A stretch of DNA of 64,000 nt from Fodinibius salinus (GTDB lineage: Bacteria; Bacteroidota; Rhodothermia; Balneolales; Balneolaceae). Position numbers and translations under genes: made by a program. How positions within the stretch are numbered: the stretch's first letter is position 1; each line of letters begins with the position of its first letter. A model generated the notes under the pieces. The model saw only the letters and a program-made list of their open reading frames with translations. It had not been told where the DNA came from and did not search any database. Of this stretch, positions 37,487 to 46,565 are shown piece after piece. The stretch spans positions 124,001 through 188,000 of the forward strand of contig NZ_VNHY01000003.1 of assembly GCF_008124865.1 (NCBI RefSeq), given 5' to 3'.

Positions 37487-38641
37487 ATGAGTGATCTTCG
37501 AGTAGCAATTTTTACCGGAAATTATAATCATATTCAGGATGGGGTATCACTTACACTAAATAGGCTGGTAGCTTATTTAGAGGAGCAGGATATTCCTGTA
37601 CTAGTATTCGGCCCTACCGTTGATGAGCCTGAGATTGATCATGAGGGAGAGTTTGTGTCTGTGCCGTCGGTACCAATGCCCGGCCGACAGGAATATCGCA
37701 TCACTGTCGGATTTCCTGATGCGGCCCAACGCCGACTTCATGAGTTCGAACCTACACTTATCCATCTGGCCACGCCTGATTTGTTGGGTTTTCGAGCTAT
37801 GCGATGGGCACAGGGCAACGATATTCAAATCGTTTCATCTTATCATACCCATTTTACCAGCTATCTGAAGTATTACAACCTTGGCATGCTTAAAATGTTG
37901 GGCTGGAAATATCTGGAGTGGTTTTACAGCCAGTGTAAACATATTTATGTGCCTTCACCGTCAATGGCTAATGAGCTTAACGAAGAAGGTATTGACGAGG
38001 GCATTCGTATTTGGGCGCGTGGTGTTAATACCGATCAGTTTTCACCTGATTTTCGTGATATGGAGTGGCGCCGGTCGGTGGGGTTTGACGATGATGATCG
38101 AGTCGTGACATTTGTGTCGCGATTGGTATGGGAGAAAAACTTACAGACTTTTGTGGATACAGTTAAGAAGCTTCAACAAACACATCAAAATATTAAGCCG
38201 ATGATTGTGGGTGATGGTCCGGCCTTAAAGGAGTTGGAACATATGTTGACTGATGCCCACTTTACCGGTTTTATTACCGGTGATGAGTTGAGCCGTGCAT
38301 ATGCCAGCAGTGATGTGTTCCTGTTTCCATCTGAGACAGAAACATTTGGCAATGTAACACTTGAGGCAATGTCGAGTGGCTTGCCCTGTGTGGTCGCTGA
38401 CGCAACGGGCAGCCGGTCATTAGTGGAGTCGGGCGTCAATGGATTTTTGGCACCGCCCAGAGATACCGAAGTCTTTGCAGAATGTATAGAAAAGATTGTT
38501 GAAGATGATGAGCTGGCTACAGAAATGGGAGAAGCAGCGCGCCAAAAAGCACTAGCTTATTCGTGGGACAATGTAAACGGCAAGCTGTTGGATAATTATC
38601 GCGAAGCTCTGGACGAGCCACGGCCAGCACTTAAATTTTAG
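37487..38641 (+). CDS. GT4 family glycosyltransferase (SQD2/MgtA-like)
   Basis: GT-B fold retaining glycosyltransferase of 384 residues. The N-terminal acceptor domain starts LRVAIFTGNYNHIQDGVSLTLNRL with SYHTHFTSYLKYY; the C-terminal donor domain has VTFVSRLVWEKNLQTFVDTV, the DGPALKELE turn and the E-x7-E motif in FPSETETFGNVTLEAMSSGLPCV. The pattern is closest in memory to lipid-acting GT4 enzymes such as sulfoquinovosyltransferase and MgtA. It precedes a second GT4 by 16 nt and a serine palmitoyltransferase, so a sphingolipid head group acceptor is plausible (inference). Confidence 0.87.
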   Translation: MSDLRVAIFTGNYNHIQDGVSLTLNRLVAYLEEQDIPVLVFGPTVDEPEIDHEGEFVSVPSVPMPGRQEYRITVGFPDAAQRRLHEFEPTLIHLATPDLLGFRAMRWAQGNDIQIVSSYHTHFTSYLKYYNLGMLKMLGWKYLEWFYSQCKHIYVPSPSMANELNEEGIDEGIRIWARGVNTDQFSPDFRDMEWRRSVGFDDDDRVVTFVSRLVWEKNLQTFVDTVKKLQQTHQNIKPMIVGDGPALKELEHMLTDAHFTGFITGDELSRAYASSDVFLFPSETETFGNVTLEAMSSGLPCVVADATGSRSLVESGVNGFLAPPRDTEVFAECIEKIVEDDELATEMGEAARQKALAYSWDNVNGKLLDNYREALDEPRPALKF

Positions 38642-38657
38642 TCTTAAAAAGCATATT

Positions 38658-39797
38658 GTGCGTATACTTTACGTCTCGCATACACATCCGCCCGAAGGAA
38701 AGATCCTGGAAAATGTAGGCGGAATGCAACGAGTAAGCCAGCAACTTATTAAAGAGCTGAAGCACCAAGAGTCAGTTCGTGTTTTTACAGAAACCATTAA
38801 TGTTTCTGAAGAAGGGAAGATTGCTTTTAACACCGCCTCATTTTTATTCAGGCAGATATTTCGGCTTCCACATAAAATTGAGGAATACAATGCTGATGTG
38901 GTATTGTTCTCTTCGATGGTAACGGCTAGTATATCTTACTTTATCAAACACAAGGTTTCGGTGCCGATGGTGACTATAAATCACGGCCGGGATGTTACGC
39001 TACCCGTAAAATTATATCAGTGGTTTGTACCCAAGATATTTGAGAGCCTGGATGGGGTCATCTCGGTATCAAGGGCTACACGTGAGGAATGTATCAAACG
39101 TGGGATGTCGCCCGATAAGGGCGTTGCGCTGGCTAATGGTTTTGATATGGCAGCGTTAAATAATTTTCCCGATAAGGCAGAATCCCGCCGGCGTTTACAA
39201 CAAAATTTTCGTATCCCGCTTGATAATCATTTTATGTTACTTACCGTAGGACGAAAAGTAAAGCGTAAAGGGCATGAATGGTTTATCCGGGAGGTTATGT
39301 CAAAGCTTGATGACCGCATTATTTATGTGACTGTGGGTGACGGCCCCGAATTTGAAAGTATTGAAGAATTGGCGGAACAGGTTCCATATAGCGACCGCAT
39401 ATTTTTGCTGGGACGCCAGCCCGATGAAGTATTAAAACAGGCCTATGCTGCTGCTGATCTTTTTGTGATGCCCAATATCCCCGTTGAAGGAGATATGGAA
39501 GGTTTTGGCATTGTGCTGTTGGAGGCCAATATGGCACGGACACCGGCTGTAGCATCAGATCTTGAAGGTATTAAAGATGTTATATCGCAGGGCCAAAACG
39601 GGTATCGGGTTCCTACACTTGATGCGGAGCAATTTGCAGTAAAAGTACGAAGTATGCTGGAGGGACAATTGGAACATTTTTCTCGTCAAACACGTACCTA
39701 TGTACAAGAACAGTTTAGTTGGTCTCATGTGGCCCAAGAATACGTCGATTTTTTAGAAACTGTAGTACAAAACCACCATAGCAGGCATATCAATTAA
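38658..39797 (+). CDS. GT4 family glycosyltransferase
   Basis: Second GT-B retaining glycosyltransferase, 379 residues, start GTG 38658. Visible: LRILYVSHTHPPEG-like start (RILYVSHTHPPEGK), an acceptor domain with TINHGRDVTLPVKL, donor domain LLTVGRKVKRKGHEWFIREV, YVTVGDGPEFESIEELAE, and PVEGDMEGFGIVLLEANMARTPAVAS containing the E-x7-E pair. It is unlike its neighbour in sequence, so it probably adds a different sugar to the same product. It is the middle gene of a same-strand run ending in serine palmitoyltransferase and an acyltransferase. Confidence 0.87.
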   Translation: MRILYVSHTHPPEGKILENVGGMQRVSQQLIKELKHQESVRVFTETINVSEEGKIAFNTASFLFRQIFRLPHKIEEYNADVVLFSSMVTASISYFIKHKVSVPMVTINHGRDVTLPVKLYQWFVPKIFESLDGVISVSRATREECIKRGMSPDKGVALANGFDMAALNNFPDKAESRRRLQQNFRIPLDNHFMLLTVGRKVKRKGHEWFIREVMSKLDDRIIYVTVGDGPEFESIEELAEQVPYSDRIFLLGRQPDEVLKQAYAAADLFVMPNIPVEGDMEGFGIVLLEANMARTPAVASDLEGIKDVISQGQNGYRVPTLDAEQFAVKVRSMLEGQLEHFSRQTRTYVQEQFSWSHVAQEYVDFLETVVQNHHSRHIN

Positions 39798-39887
39798 TAT
39801 TATCTTATTCATAATTTGATTGATGTTTAATATGGAAGTATATTTACAATGATAAGCACTCTCCAAAAAAGCCGAAAATAAGAGCGA

Positions 39888-41132
39888 ATGGCCGAATCCA
39901 ATTCTGATGTAAGAACAAAAGATATTTTCTCCAAGGCTTACGATTTCACCAAAGCGGATGAAATCAAAGATCGGGGGCTTTATCCTTACTTTAAACCTCT
40001 GCAGGCCACGGATGGAACTACCGTTCAGATTGATGAACGTGAAGTAATTATGGCTGGCTCCAATAACTATCTGGGGTTAACCAATGACCCTCGTGTTATT
40101 GAAGCGGCACGTGAGGTTCTTAAATCTTATGGAACGGGTTGCACCGGATCGCGTTATTTAAATGGCACGTTGGATCTGCATCTCGAACTTGAAGAGAAGC
40201 TTGCAGACTTTATGCGCAAAGATTCATGCGTGCTTTTTAGTACCGGTTATCAAACCAACGAGGGTGCTATACAAACAATTGCCGGTCGCCGTGACGTTAT
40301 TTTTTCAGATAAAGATAATCATGCTTGTATTGTTACGGGCACGCTTGTTTCTAATGCCAAGACCATGCGATATCAGCATAACAATATGGAACAGCTGGAA
40401 AAGTTGTTAAATCGTGCTGATGAAAAAGCAGGCAAGATTATTGTCAGTGACGGCGTTTTCTCAATGTCAGGGACCATTGCCAAAGTTCCTAAACTAGTAG
40501 AACTAAAGAAGAAGTTTGATACTCGCCTTTATCTTGATGATGCTCATGCCATTGGGGTAGTGGGTGAAGGCGGTCGGGGATCGGCTTCTACGCATGGTCT
40601 GATGGACGAGGTTGATCTGATTAGCGGAACATTTTCTAAGTCATTTGCATCCCTCGGTGGCTTTTTGGTGGGTGATGAAGAAGTAATTGAGTTTATTCGG
40701 CACAATTCTCCTGCGCACATTTTTAGTGCATCTATGCCACCTGCTAATGTGGCTACGGTACTAAAAGCGCTTGAGATCTTGCAGGATGAGACCTGGAGAC
40801 TCGAGCGGCTGGAAGAAATTTCTGATTATATGCGTAATTCTCTCAAAGATATGGGATTCAATGTTTGGAGTTCCCAAACACCTATTATTCCAGTTGTTAT
40901 TGGTGAAATGATGGAGTGTTTCGAATTTTGGAAAGGGCTCTTTGAGGCGGGAGTTTACGTAAATGCAGTAGTACCGCCGGGAGTCCCCGAGGGACAGTCG
41001 CTTGTTCGAACCAGCTATATGGCCACGCACACCGAAGACCATCTCAATCGCATTTTAGAAGCTTTCCGCAAAGTGGGGATTGAACAGGGTATCATCGATC
41101 AAAACGGTCATTCACTACTCGGGGACAATTAG
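39888..41132 (+). CDS. spt: Serine palmitoyltransferase-type alpha-oxoamine synthase
   Basis: PLP enzyme joining serine to palmitoyl-CoA (or acyl-ACP), the first step of sphingolipid synthesis. The 414 residues contain RGLYPYFKPL near the start, GSNNYLGLTNDPRV, YGTGCTGSRYLNGTLDLHLELE (in parts), the cofactor-binding LYLDDAHAIGVVGEGGRGS, and the PLP lysine in GTFSKSFASLGGFLVG. The N-terminal PYF motif and overall pattern resemble Bacteroides serine palmitoyltransferase more than KBL or BioF. A GNAT-like acyltransferase starts 3 nt after its stop. Two glycosyltransferases and an SDR are next to it, so this looks like a sphingolipid locus. Confidence 0.83.
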   Translation: MAESNSDVRTKDIFSKAYDFTKADEIKDRGLYPYFKPLQATDGTTVQIDEREVIMAGSNNYLGLTNDPRVIEAAREVLKSYGTGCTGSRYLNGTLDLHLELEEKLADFMRKDSCVLFSTGYQTNEGAIQTIAGRRDVIFSDKDNHACIVTGTLVSNAKTMRYQHNNMEQLEKLLNRADEKAGKIIVSDGVFSMSGTIAKVPKLVELKKKFDTRLYLDDAHAIGVVGEGGRGSASTHGLMDEVDLISGTFSKSFASLGGFLVGDEEVIEFIRHNSPAHIFSASMPPANVATVLKALEILQDETWRLERLEEISDYMRNSLKDMGFNVWSSQTPIIPVVIGEMMECFEFWKGLFEAGVYVNAVVPPGVPEGQSLVRTSYMATHTEDHLNRILEAFRKVGIEQGIIDQNGHSLLGDN

Positions 41133-41135
41133 ACT

Positions 41136-42269
41136 GTGGCACATTCTCATCGTACTAATGGAATTACACTTGCAACTTCTAAGGAAGAGCGCAAGCAGTT
41201 TATCGACTTTCCCTATCAGCACTATGCTGAAGATGAGTACTGGGTAGCTCCACTTAAGATGGAGCAGAAAAAACTTATTGATGAAGAAAAAAACCCTTTT
41301 TATGAAAATGGCGAAATTGCCCTTTTCCTTGCTGAACAAAATGGTGAGATATGTGGTCGCATAGCAGCTATTTGTGATCACCGCTACAATAATCATCATG
41401 ACAGTAATACTGGTTTCTTTGGATTTTTTGAGTGTATTGATGATCAGTCAGTGGCAGACTTGTTATTTAAAGTAGCCGGAGATTGGCTTCGTGAGCAGGG
41501 GTATACCGATATCTTGGGGCCGGCTAATCCCAGTATGATGGATGAGATAGGTATTTTGGTGGATGGATTTGAGTACTATCCCAGTATTATGATGCCTTAC
41601 CATAAACCATATTACAATAAGCTCATTAAAAATGCCGGTCTTGCCAAAGAAATGGATATGTATGCTTTTAGGGCCACACAGGAAAATGTTAAGTTGGATC
41701 GTATGTACCGGGCCGAAGAAATCGTGCGCCGTCGCCTGCCGCTTCTTGAAATTAGAGAAATCGATTTAAGTCAGATTGACCAGGAAGTCGAAATTGTACG
41801 ACGAATTTTTAACGAAGCCTGGTCGGGGAATTGGGGATTTATTCCTCTTACGAAAGAAGAGTTGGCCGACCTGGCCCAAGACTTAAAACTTATTTTAGCT
41901 ACAAAGGTAGCACATATTGCCGAGGTAGATGGAGAGCCAGTTGCCTTTTCTATTGCACTTCCCGACTTAAACCAAGCGCTCCGGCATATGGATGGTACGC
42001 TCTTTCCGACGGGTATTTTTAAACTGTTATGGCACCGGCGAAATATTGATCAGATTCGTACAGCTTTGATGGGCGTTTTACCTAAATATCAGGGTAAGGG
42101 TATAGATGCACTTCTTCACAAAGAGGCCATTGTTAACGGTAGAGAGGTTGGATACCATTCATCAGAGCTGAGCTGGGTTTTAGAATCCAATAAAGCAATG
42201 ATACAGGTTGCCGAAAAAATTGGTGCTCATATTGAAAAGACCTACCGGATGTACAGTAGTGAGCTTTAA
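41136..42269 (+). CDS. GNAT-like acyltransferase, candidate bacterial ceramide synthase (bCerS-like)
   Basis: 377 residues starting at GTG. The fold is a GNAT-type acyltransferase of the larger N-acyltransferase kind: segments GEIALFLAEQNGEICGRIAAICDHRYNNHH (in parts), GFFGFFECIDD, and GPANPSMMDEIGILVDGFEYYPSIMMPYHKPYY (in parts), and a C-terminal half with VLPKYQGKGIDALLHKEAI, the acyl-CoA loop. Immediate coupling to serine palmitoyltransferase (3 nt) points to N-acylation of the sphingoid base, as for Caulobacter bCerS. The sequence by itself does not prove the substrate. Confidence 0.8.
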   Translation: MAHSHRTNGITLATSKEERKQFIDFPYQHYAEDEYWVAPLKMEQKKLIDEEKNPFYENGEIALFLAEQNGEICGRIAAICDHRYNNHHDSNTGFFGFFECIDDQSVADLLFKVAGDWLREQGYTDILGPANPSMMDEIGILVDGFEYYPSIMMPYHKPYYNKLIKNAGLAKEMDMYAFRATQENVKLDRMYRAEEIVRRRLPLLEIREIDLSQIDQEVEIVRRIFNEAWSGNWGFIPLTKEELADLAQDLKLILATKVAHIAEVDGEPVAFSIALPDLNQALRHMDGTLFPTGIFKLLWHRRNIDQIRTALMGVLPKYQGKGIDALLHKEAIVNGREVGYHSSELSWVLESNKAMIQVAEKIGAHIEKTYRMYSSEL

Positions 42270-42437
42270 AGTTTACTGTTTAAGAAGATTGTTATTCAAC
42301 TTCGGTAAGGTTCTTGATGGTAATAAGCCAATTTTTATACTCCGAAATTTATCAAAAATTTTGTACTTTCAACCTGCTTGATGAGCACCTATTATCATTA
42401 AGTATGATGAACAAATTTTGACTTAAATTTTGGATGT

Positions 42438-43832
42438 ATGAGCGATTACCGTGTTGAAGAAGATTCAATGGGTGAAATTAATGTTCCCAAAGATGCTTAT
42501 TATGGCGCACAAACCCAGCGAGCGATAGATAACTTTCCTGTAAGTGATATTCGATTCAGCCGAAATTTCATTGAAGCCTTGGGTATGGTTAAAGAGCATG
42601 CCGCTAAGGTCAATGCCGCTCTTGGCGAAGTTGATGAAGGGATAGCCAACGCTATAAAGCAGGCTGCGCAAGAGGTATCTGAAGGTGCATTTGATAAAGA
42701 TTTTGCTATCGACATTTTCCAGACGGGTTCCGGTACTTCCACCAATATGAATGCTAACGAGATTATTGCTCGTCGTGCCAATGAGATAAAAGATGATGAT
42801 GTAGAGGTCGATATTCATCCTAATGATCATGTCAATTATGGGCAGAGTTCTAATGATGTAATTCCGACGTCTATTCGTTTATCAGCAGTATTAGCTGTAA
42901 AAAATACTCTCATACCTGCACTTAAAGAACTTAAAGAAGAATTTCAGGCAAAAGGCAACGAATTTTCCGATGTAGCGAAAACAGGTCGTACCCACCTGAT
43001 GGATGCGATGCCGGTAACCATCAAGCAGGAGTTTGATGGTTATTCTCGTCAGCTGCAGTTGAACATTGAACGACTGGAGTCGGCGCTGGAACGGATGACA
43101 GAACTTCCGCAGGGTGGTACCGCGGTAGGAACAGGCTTAAACACAAATCCGAAGTTTGGAGCCGAGATGGCGGCATCATTGTCAGAAGAAACGGGTATTG
43201 ATTTTAGTGAAGCTGAAGATCACTTTGAGGCACAGGCAACAGTTGACGCCCCGGTAGAACTGAGTGGTCAGCTCAAAACCATTGCAGTGGGACTTATGAA
43301 AATGGGTAACGATCTGCGATGGATGAACTCCGGTCCCAATAGTGGCATTGGCGAAATTAAACTCGAAGCGCTACAGCCGGGCTCATCAATTATGCCGGGC
43401 AAGATAAATCCAGTGATTGAAGAGTCAATAACTATGGTTTGTGCTCAGGTTATTGGTAATGATTCGGCCATTACTGTAGCGGGACAGTCCGGTAATTTTG
43501 AGCTTAACGTAATGCTGCCGGTAGTGGCACATAATCTGTTGGAATCTATTACTATACTGGGAAATGCCGTCGCTAATTTTGCTCGAAAATCGGTTTCTCG
43601 ACTAACTGTTAATAAAGACAAGGTAGCTGATATGGTGGGACGAAATCCGGTATTAGTTACCGCATTGAATCCGCTTATCGGGTATGATAAAGCTTCCAAA
43701 ATAGCTAAAAAGGCATTTAAAGAGGAGCGTCCTGTGAAAGAAGTCGCTCGTGAGATGACAGATTTGAGCGATGAAGAATTGGATGAAGCACTAGATCCCA
43801 TTAAGATGACGAAGGGCGGTTTTATGGAATAA
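42438..43832 (+). CDS. fumC: Fumarate hydratase class II
   Basis: TCA-cycle interconversion of fumarate and malate without iron-sulfur. Aspartase/fumarase superfamily; 464 residues. Visible: an N-terminal VEEDSMGEINVPKDAYYGAQTQRA region, FQTGSGTSTNMNANEIIA, HPNDHVNYGQSSNDVIPT, TGRTHLMDAMPVT and the loop PGSSIMPGKINPVIEE with the catalytic Ser. Aspartate ammonia-lyase is the relative to exclude; the AYYGAQTQRA/HPNDHVN pattern fits FumC. It stands alone, 168 nt after the ceramide-type genes. Confidence 0.95.
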   Translation: MSDYRVEEDSMGEINVPKDAYYGAQTQRAIDNFPVSDIRFSRNFIEALGMVKEHAAKVNAALGEVDEGIANAIKQAAQEVSEGAFDKDFAIDIFQTGSGTSTNMNANEIIARRANEIKDDDVEVDIHPNDHVNYGQSSNDVIPTSIRLSAVLAVKNTLIPALKELKEEFQAKGNEFSDVAKTGRTHLMDAMPVTIKQEFDGYSRQLQLNIERLESALERMTELPQGGTAVGTGLNTNPKFGAEMAASLSEETGIDFSEAEDHFEAQATVDAPVELSGQLKTIAVGLMKMGNDLRWMNSGPNSGIGEIKLEALQPGSSIMPGKINPVIEESITMVCAQVIGNDSAITVAGQSGNFELNVMLPVVAHNLLESITILGNAVANFARKSVSRLTVNKDKVADMVGRNPVLVTALNPLIGYDKASKIAKKAFKEERPVKEVAREMTDLSDEELDEALDPIKMTKGGFME

Positions 43833-44065
43833 GAGTGGAAGGCTTTGTAAAACTATAATACTATCCCGACTCCCGTCAGGTGGAGAAAGATCTTAAATTG
43901 CAGTACTATTTTTGATCAGATTAATAAAGCAACGAACTGTGATTATGTTTAAGGTTCTTCGTCGCTTTTTCCTCGGAATAAAATAGCCAACGTTAGTTCA
44001 AATTTTTAAAAACAATTTTAGTACTTGCTGCTGTATTAGTCAGCGGCGCTAATTCAACGGATATT

Positions 44066-46507
44066 ATGGCACCTACAAAAACAAAAGAAAGCACACAGTC
44101 TGAGGCTGAAATTGATATTGAAAATCGCAAGGAAGAAATTCTCCAAGATTATAAACTGGCGGTAAAGAGCCGTGAAGTTTCCTATATCGGTCGCAAAGAA
44201 ACGCTTACCGGAAAGGCCAAGTTCGGTATTTTTGGAGACGGTAAGGAGCTTCCCCAGATTGCCATGGCCAAGTATTTTAAGAACGGTGATTTCCGTGCTG
44301 GATATTACCGTGATCAGACTTTCATGATGGCTATTGATCAAGTAACTATACAGCAATTTTTTGCTCAGCTGTATGCACATGCTAATATCGAAGAAGAACC
44401 GAATTCCGGCGGTCGCCAAATGAATGCCCACTTTAGCACACGAAGCCTCAATGATGATGGCAGTTGGAAGGATCTGACAGAGATGAAAAATACGTCTCCC
44501 GATATTTCCCCCACCGCCGGACAGATGTCACGCCTGCTTGGATTAGCACAAGCTTCACAGATTTATCGTAATCACGATGAGCTGTTGGACAAAGAAGAAT
44601 TTCAAAAGTTTTCAGATGACGGTAGTGAAATTGCGTGGGGCACAATTGGTGATGCCAGTACTTCGGAAGGGGTCTTTTGGGAAACTATCAATGCTGCCGG
44701 TGTGCTGCAGGTCCCGATGGTACTTTCTGTATGGGATGACGGCTATGGCATTTCAGTACCGCGCAAATACCAGACCACCAAAGAAAGTATTTCTGATGTT
44801 CTGGCTGGTTTTCAGCGTACTGAAGATCAAGAGGGACTGGAAATTCTGACCGTTAATGCTTGGGATTATCCTGCGCTAATGAAGACCTATGAAGAAGCTG
44901 CTGCTATTGCACGGGAAGAACATGTTCCGGTGCTTATTCATGTAAAAGAAGTTACGCAGCCACAGGGGCATTCTACCTCAGGTTCGCATGAGCGATATAA
45001 GTCGGATGAACGCCTGGAGTGGGAAGAAGAATTCTGCTGTATCAACAAAACGCGTCAGTGGTTGATCGACGAAGATATTGCTACTGCTGATGAAATTGAA
45101 GAGATCGAAGAGGCTGCCAAATCAGAGGTAAAAGATGCTCAGAAAGCAGCATGGAAATCCTTTAAGGGAGAGCTCAAAGAAGAGCTCAAAACAGCTACTG
45201 CACTTATAGATGATTTATCTTCAGAAAGTTCGCACGCTGATGCGCTTAAAGAGGTTAAAAAGGAGATGAAGGCACCGATGGTTCCGTTGCGCAAATATAT
45301 TGTTTCAGGAGTGCGTAAAGCCCTTCGCATTGTCCGTGATGAGCAGCTGGAAAGCAAGAATAAGCTAAAGCAGTGGCTGGATGAAAGTAATCAGGCAAAT
45401 GAAGAGCGGTACGATACGCATTTGTATAGTGAAACAGCAGATTCACCGCTTAATGTAGAAGAAGTGACACCTACTTATTCGGATGATCCCGAAGAAGTAG
45501 ATGGACGTGTTGTATTGCGTGATAATTTTGATAAGCTCTTTGAACAATATCCTGAGACGCTCGTTTTTGGTGAGGACACCGGTAAGCTGGGTGATGTAAA
45601 TAAAGGACTTGAAAATATGCAGGATAAATATGGCGAACTGCGTGTCCGCGATACCGGCATTCGTGAGGCTACTATTTTAGGACAGGGCATTGGGATGGCG
45701 CTGCGCGGACTCCGACCCATTGCCGAAATTCAGTATCTCGATTATCTGCTGTACTGTTTTCAGGGATTAAGTGATGACCTTGCCACTGTTCGCTACCGCA
45801 GCATGGGCGGACAGAAGGCACCGCTGATTGTCCGTACGCGGGGGCATCGTCTTGAGGGAATATGGCACACCGGTTCTCCCATGGGTATGATTATCAACGG
45901 AGTTCGGGGGCTACATGTGTGCGTGCCCCGCAATCTTACGGAAGCGGCAGGCATGTACAATACGCTGTTGCAGGGTGATGATCCTGCACTGATGATTGAA
46001 CCGCTCAATGCGTATCGCCTGAAGGAAAAAATGCCGGATAATCTGGGTGAATTTACGGTGCCGCTCGGTATTCCCAATATTGTTTCAGAAGGTAGTGATA
46101 TTACTATTGTTTCTTATGGATCTACTTGTAACATTTGTGAATCGGTACTTCCGGAACTTGAAGAAGTTGGCATTTCTGCTGAGCTTATTGACGTGCGTAC
46201 ATTGTTGCCGTTCGATCGCAACCAAGATATTGTAGCATCGCTCGAAAAAACGAATCGCATTTTGTTTGTGGATGAGGATGTGCCGGGCGGCGCGTCGGCC
46301 TATATGATGAACAAAGTACTTCAGGAGCAGAAAGGGTATTATTATCTGGATTCTGAACCTCAATGTCTCACCGCTAAAGCACATCGTGGAGCATATGGTT
46401 CTGATGGTGATTACTTTTCCAAGCCTAATGAAGAGGATATCTTTGAGGCGATATATGCGCTTATGAGTGAGGCTAATCCGGCCCAATATCCACCGATTTA
46501 TGAATAA
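44066..46507 (+). CDS. Fused E1 alpha/beta 2-oxoacid dehydrogenase (branched-chain or pyruvate type)
   Basis: 813-residue thiamine-diphosphate E1 component with alpha (about 20-300) and beta (about 470-810) parts in one chain, joined by a highly charged helical linker of about 150 residues. Alpha part: YYRDQTFMMAI and GDASTSEGVFWETIN...SVWDDGYGIS, where the usual ThDP motif GDG...NN reads GDA...DD. Beta part: VFGEDTG, RVRDTGIREATILGQGIGMAL, AEIQYLDYLLYCF, then a transketolase C-terminal domain with DVRTLLPFD. Fused forms of this sort are common in Bacteroidota. E2 and E3 genes are not in the window, so the substrate cannot be fixed. Confidence 0.9.
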   Translation: MAPTKTKESTQSEAEIDIENRKEEILQDYKLAVKSREVSYIGRKETLTGKAKFGIFGDGKELPQIAMAKYFKNGDFRAGYYRDQTFMMAIDQVTIQQFFAQLYAHANIEEEPNSGGRQMNAHFSTRSLNDDGSWKDLTEMKNTSPDISPTAGQMSRLLGLAQASQIYRNHDELLDKEEFQKFSDDGSEIAWGTIGDASTSEGVFWETINAAGVLQVPMVLSVWDDGYGISVPRKYQTTKESISDVLAGFQRTEDQEGLEILTVNAWDYPALMKTYEEAAAIAREEHVPVLIHVKEVTQPQGHSTSGSHERYKSDERLEWEEEFCCINKTRQWLIDEDIATADEIEEIEEAAKSEVKDAQKAAWKSFKGELKEELKTATALIDDLSSESSHADALKEVKKEMKAPMVPLRKYIVSGVRKALRIVRDEQLESKNKLKQWLDESNQANEERYDTHLYSETADSPLNVEEVTPTYSDDPEEVDGRVVLRDNFDKLFEQYPETLVFGEDTGKLGDVNKGLENMQDKYGELRVRDTGIREATILGQGIGMALRGLRPIAEIQYLDYLLYCFQGLSDDLATVRYRSMGGQKAPLIVRTRGHRLEGIWHTGSPMGMIINGVRGLHVCVPRNLTEAAGMYNTLLQGDDPALMIEPLNAYRLKEKMPDNLGEFTVPLGIPNIVSEGSDITIVSYGSTCNICESVLPELEEVGISAELIDVRTLLPFDRNQDIVASLEKTNRILFVDEDVPGGASAYMMNKVLQEQKGYYYLDSEPQCLTAKAHRGAYGSDGDYFSKPNEEDIFEAIYALMSEANPAQYPPIYE

Positions 46508-46565
46508 TTATACTTCGTCGGCCGACTGAAGGGGATGAGAGTAGAGAAGGGAAACTCTTCCTCCT

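Noticed and set aside
43945-43986. 13-residue ORF as an attenuator leader ahead of the E1 gene
   Set aside because: Few branched-chain codons and no terminator/antiterminator pair found.
46085-46486. 133-residue minus-strand ORF
   Set aside because: Antisense to the E1 beta part, which has clear conserved motifs.
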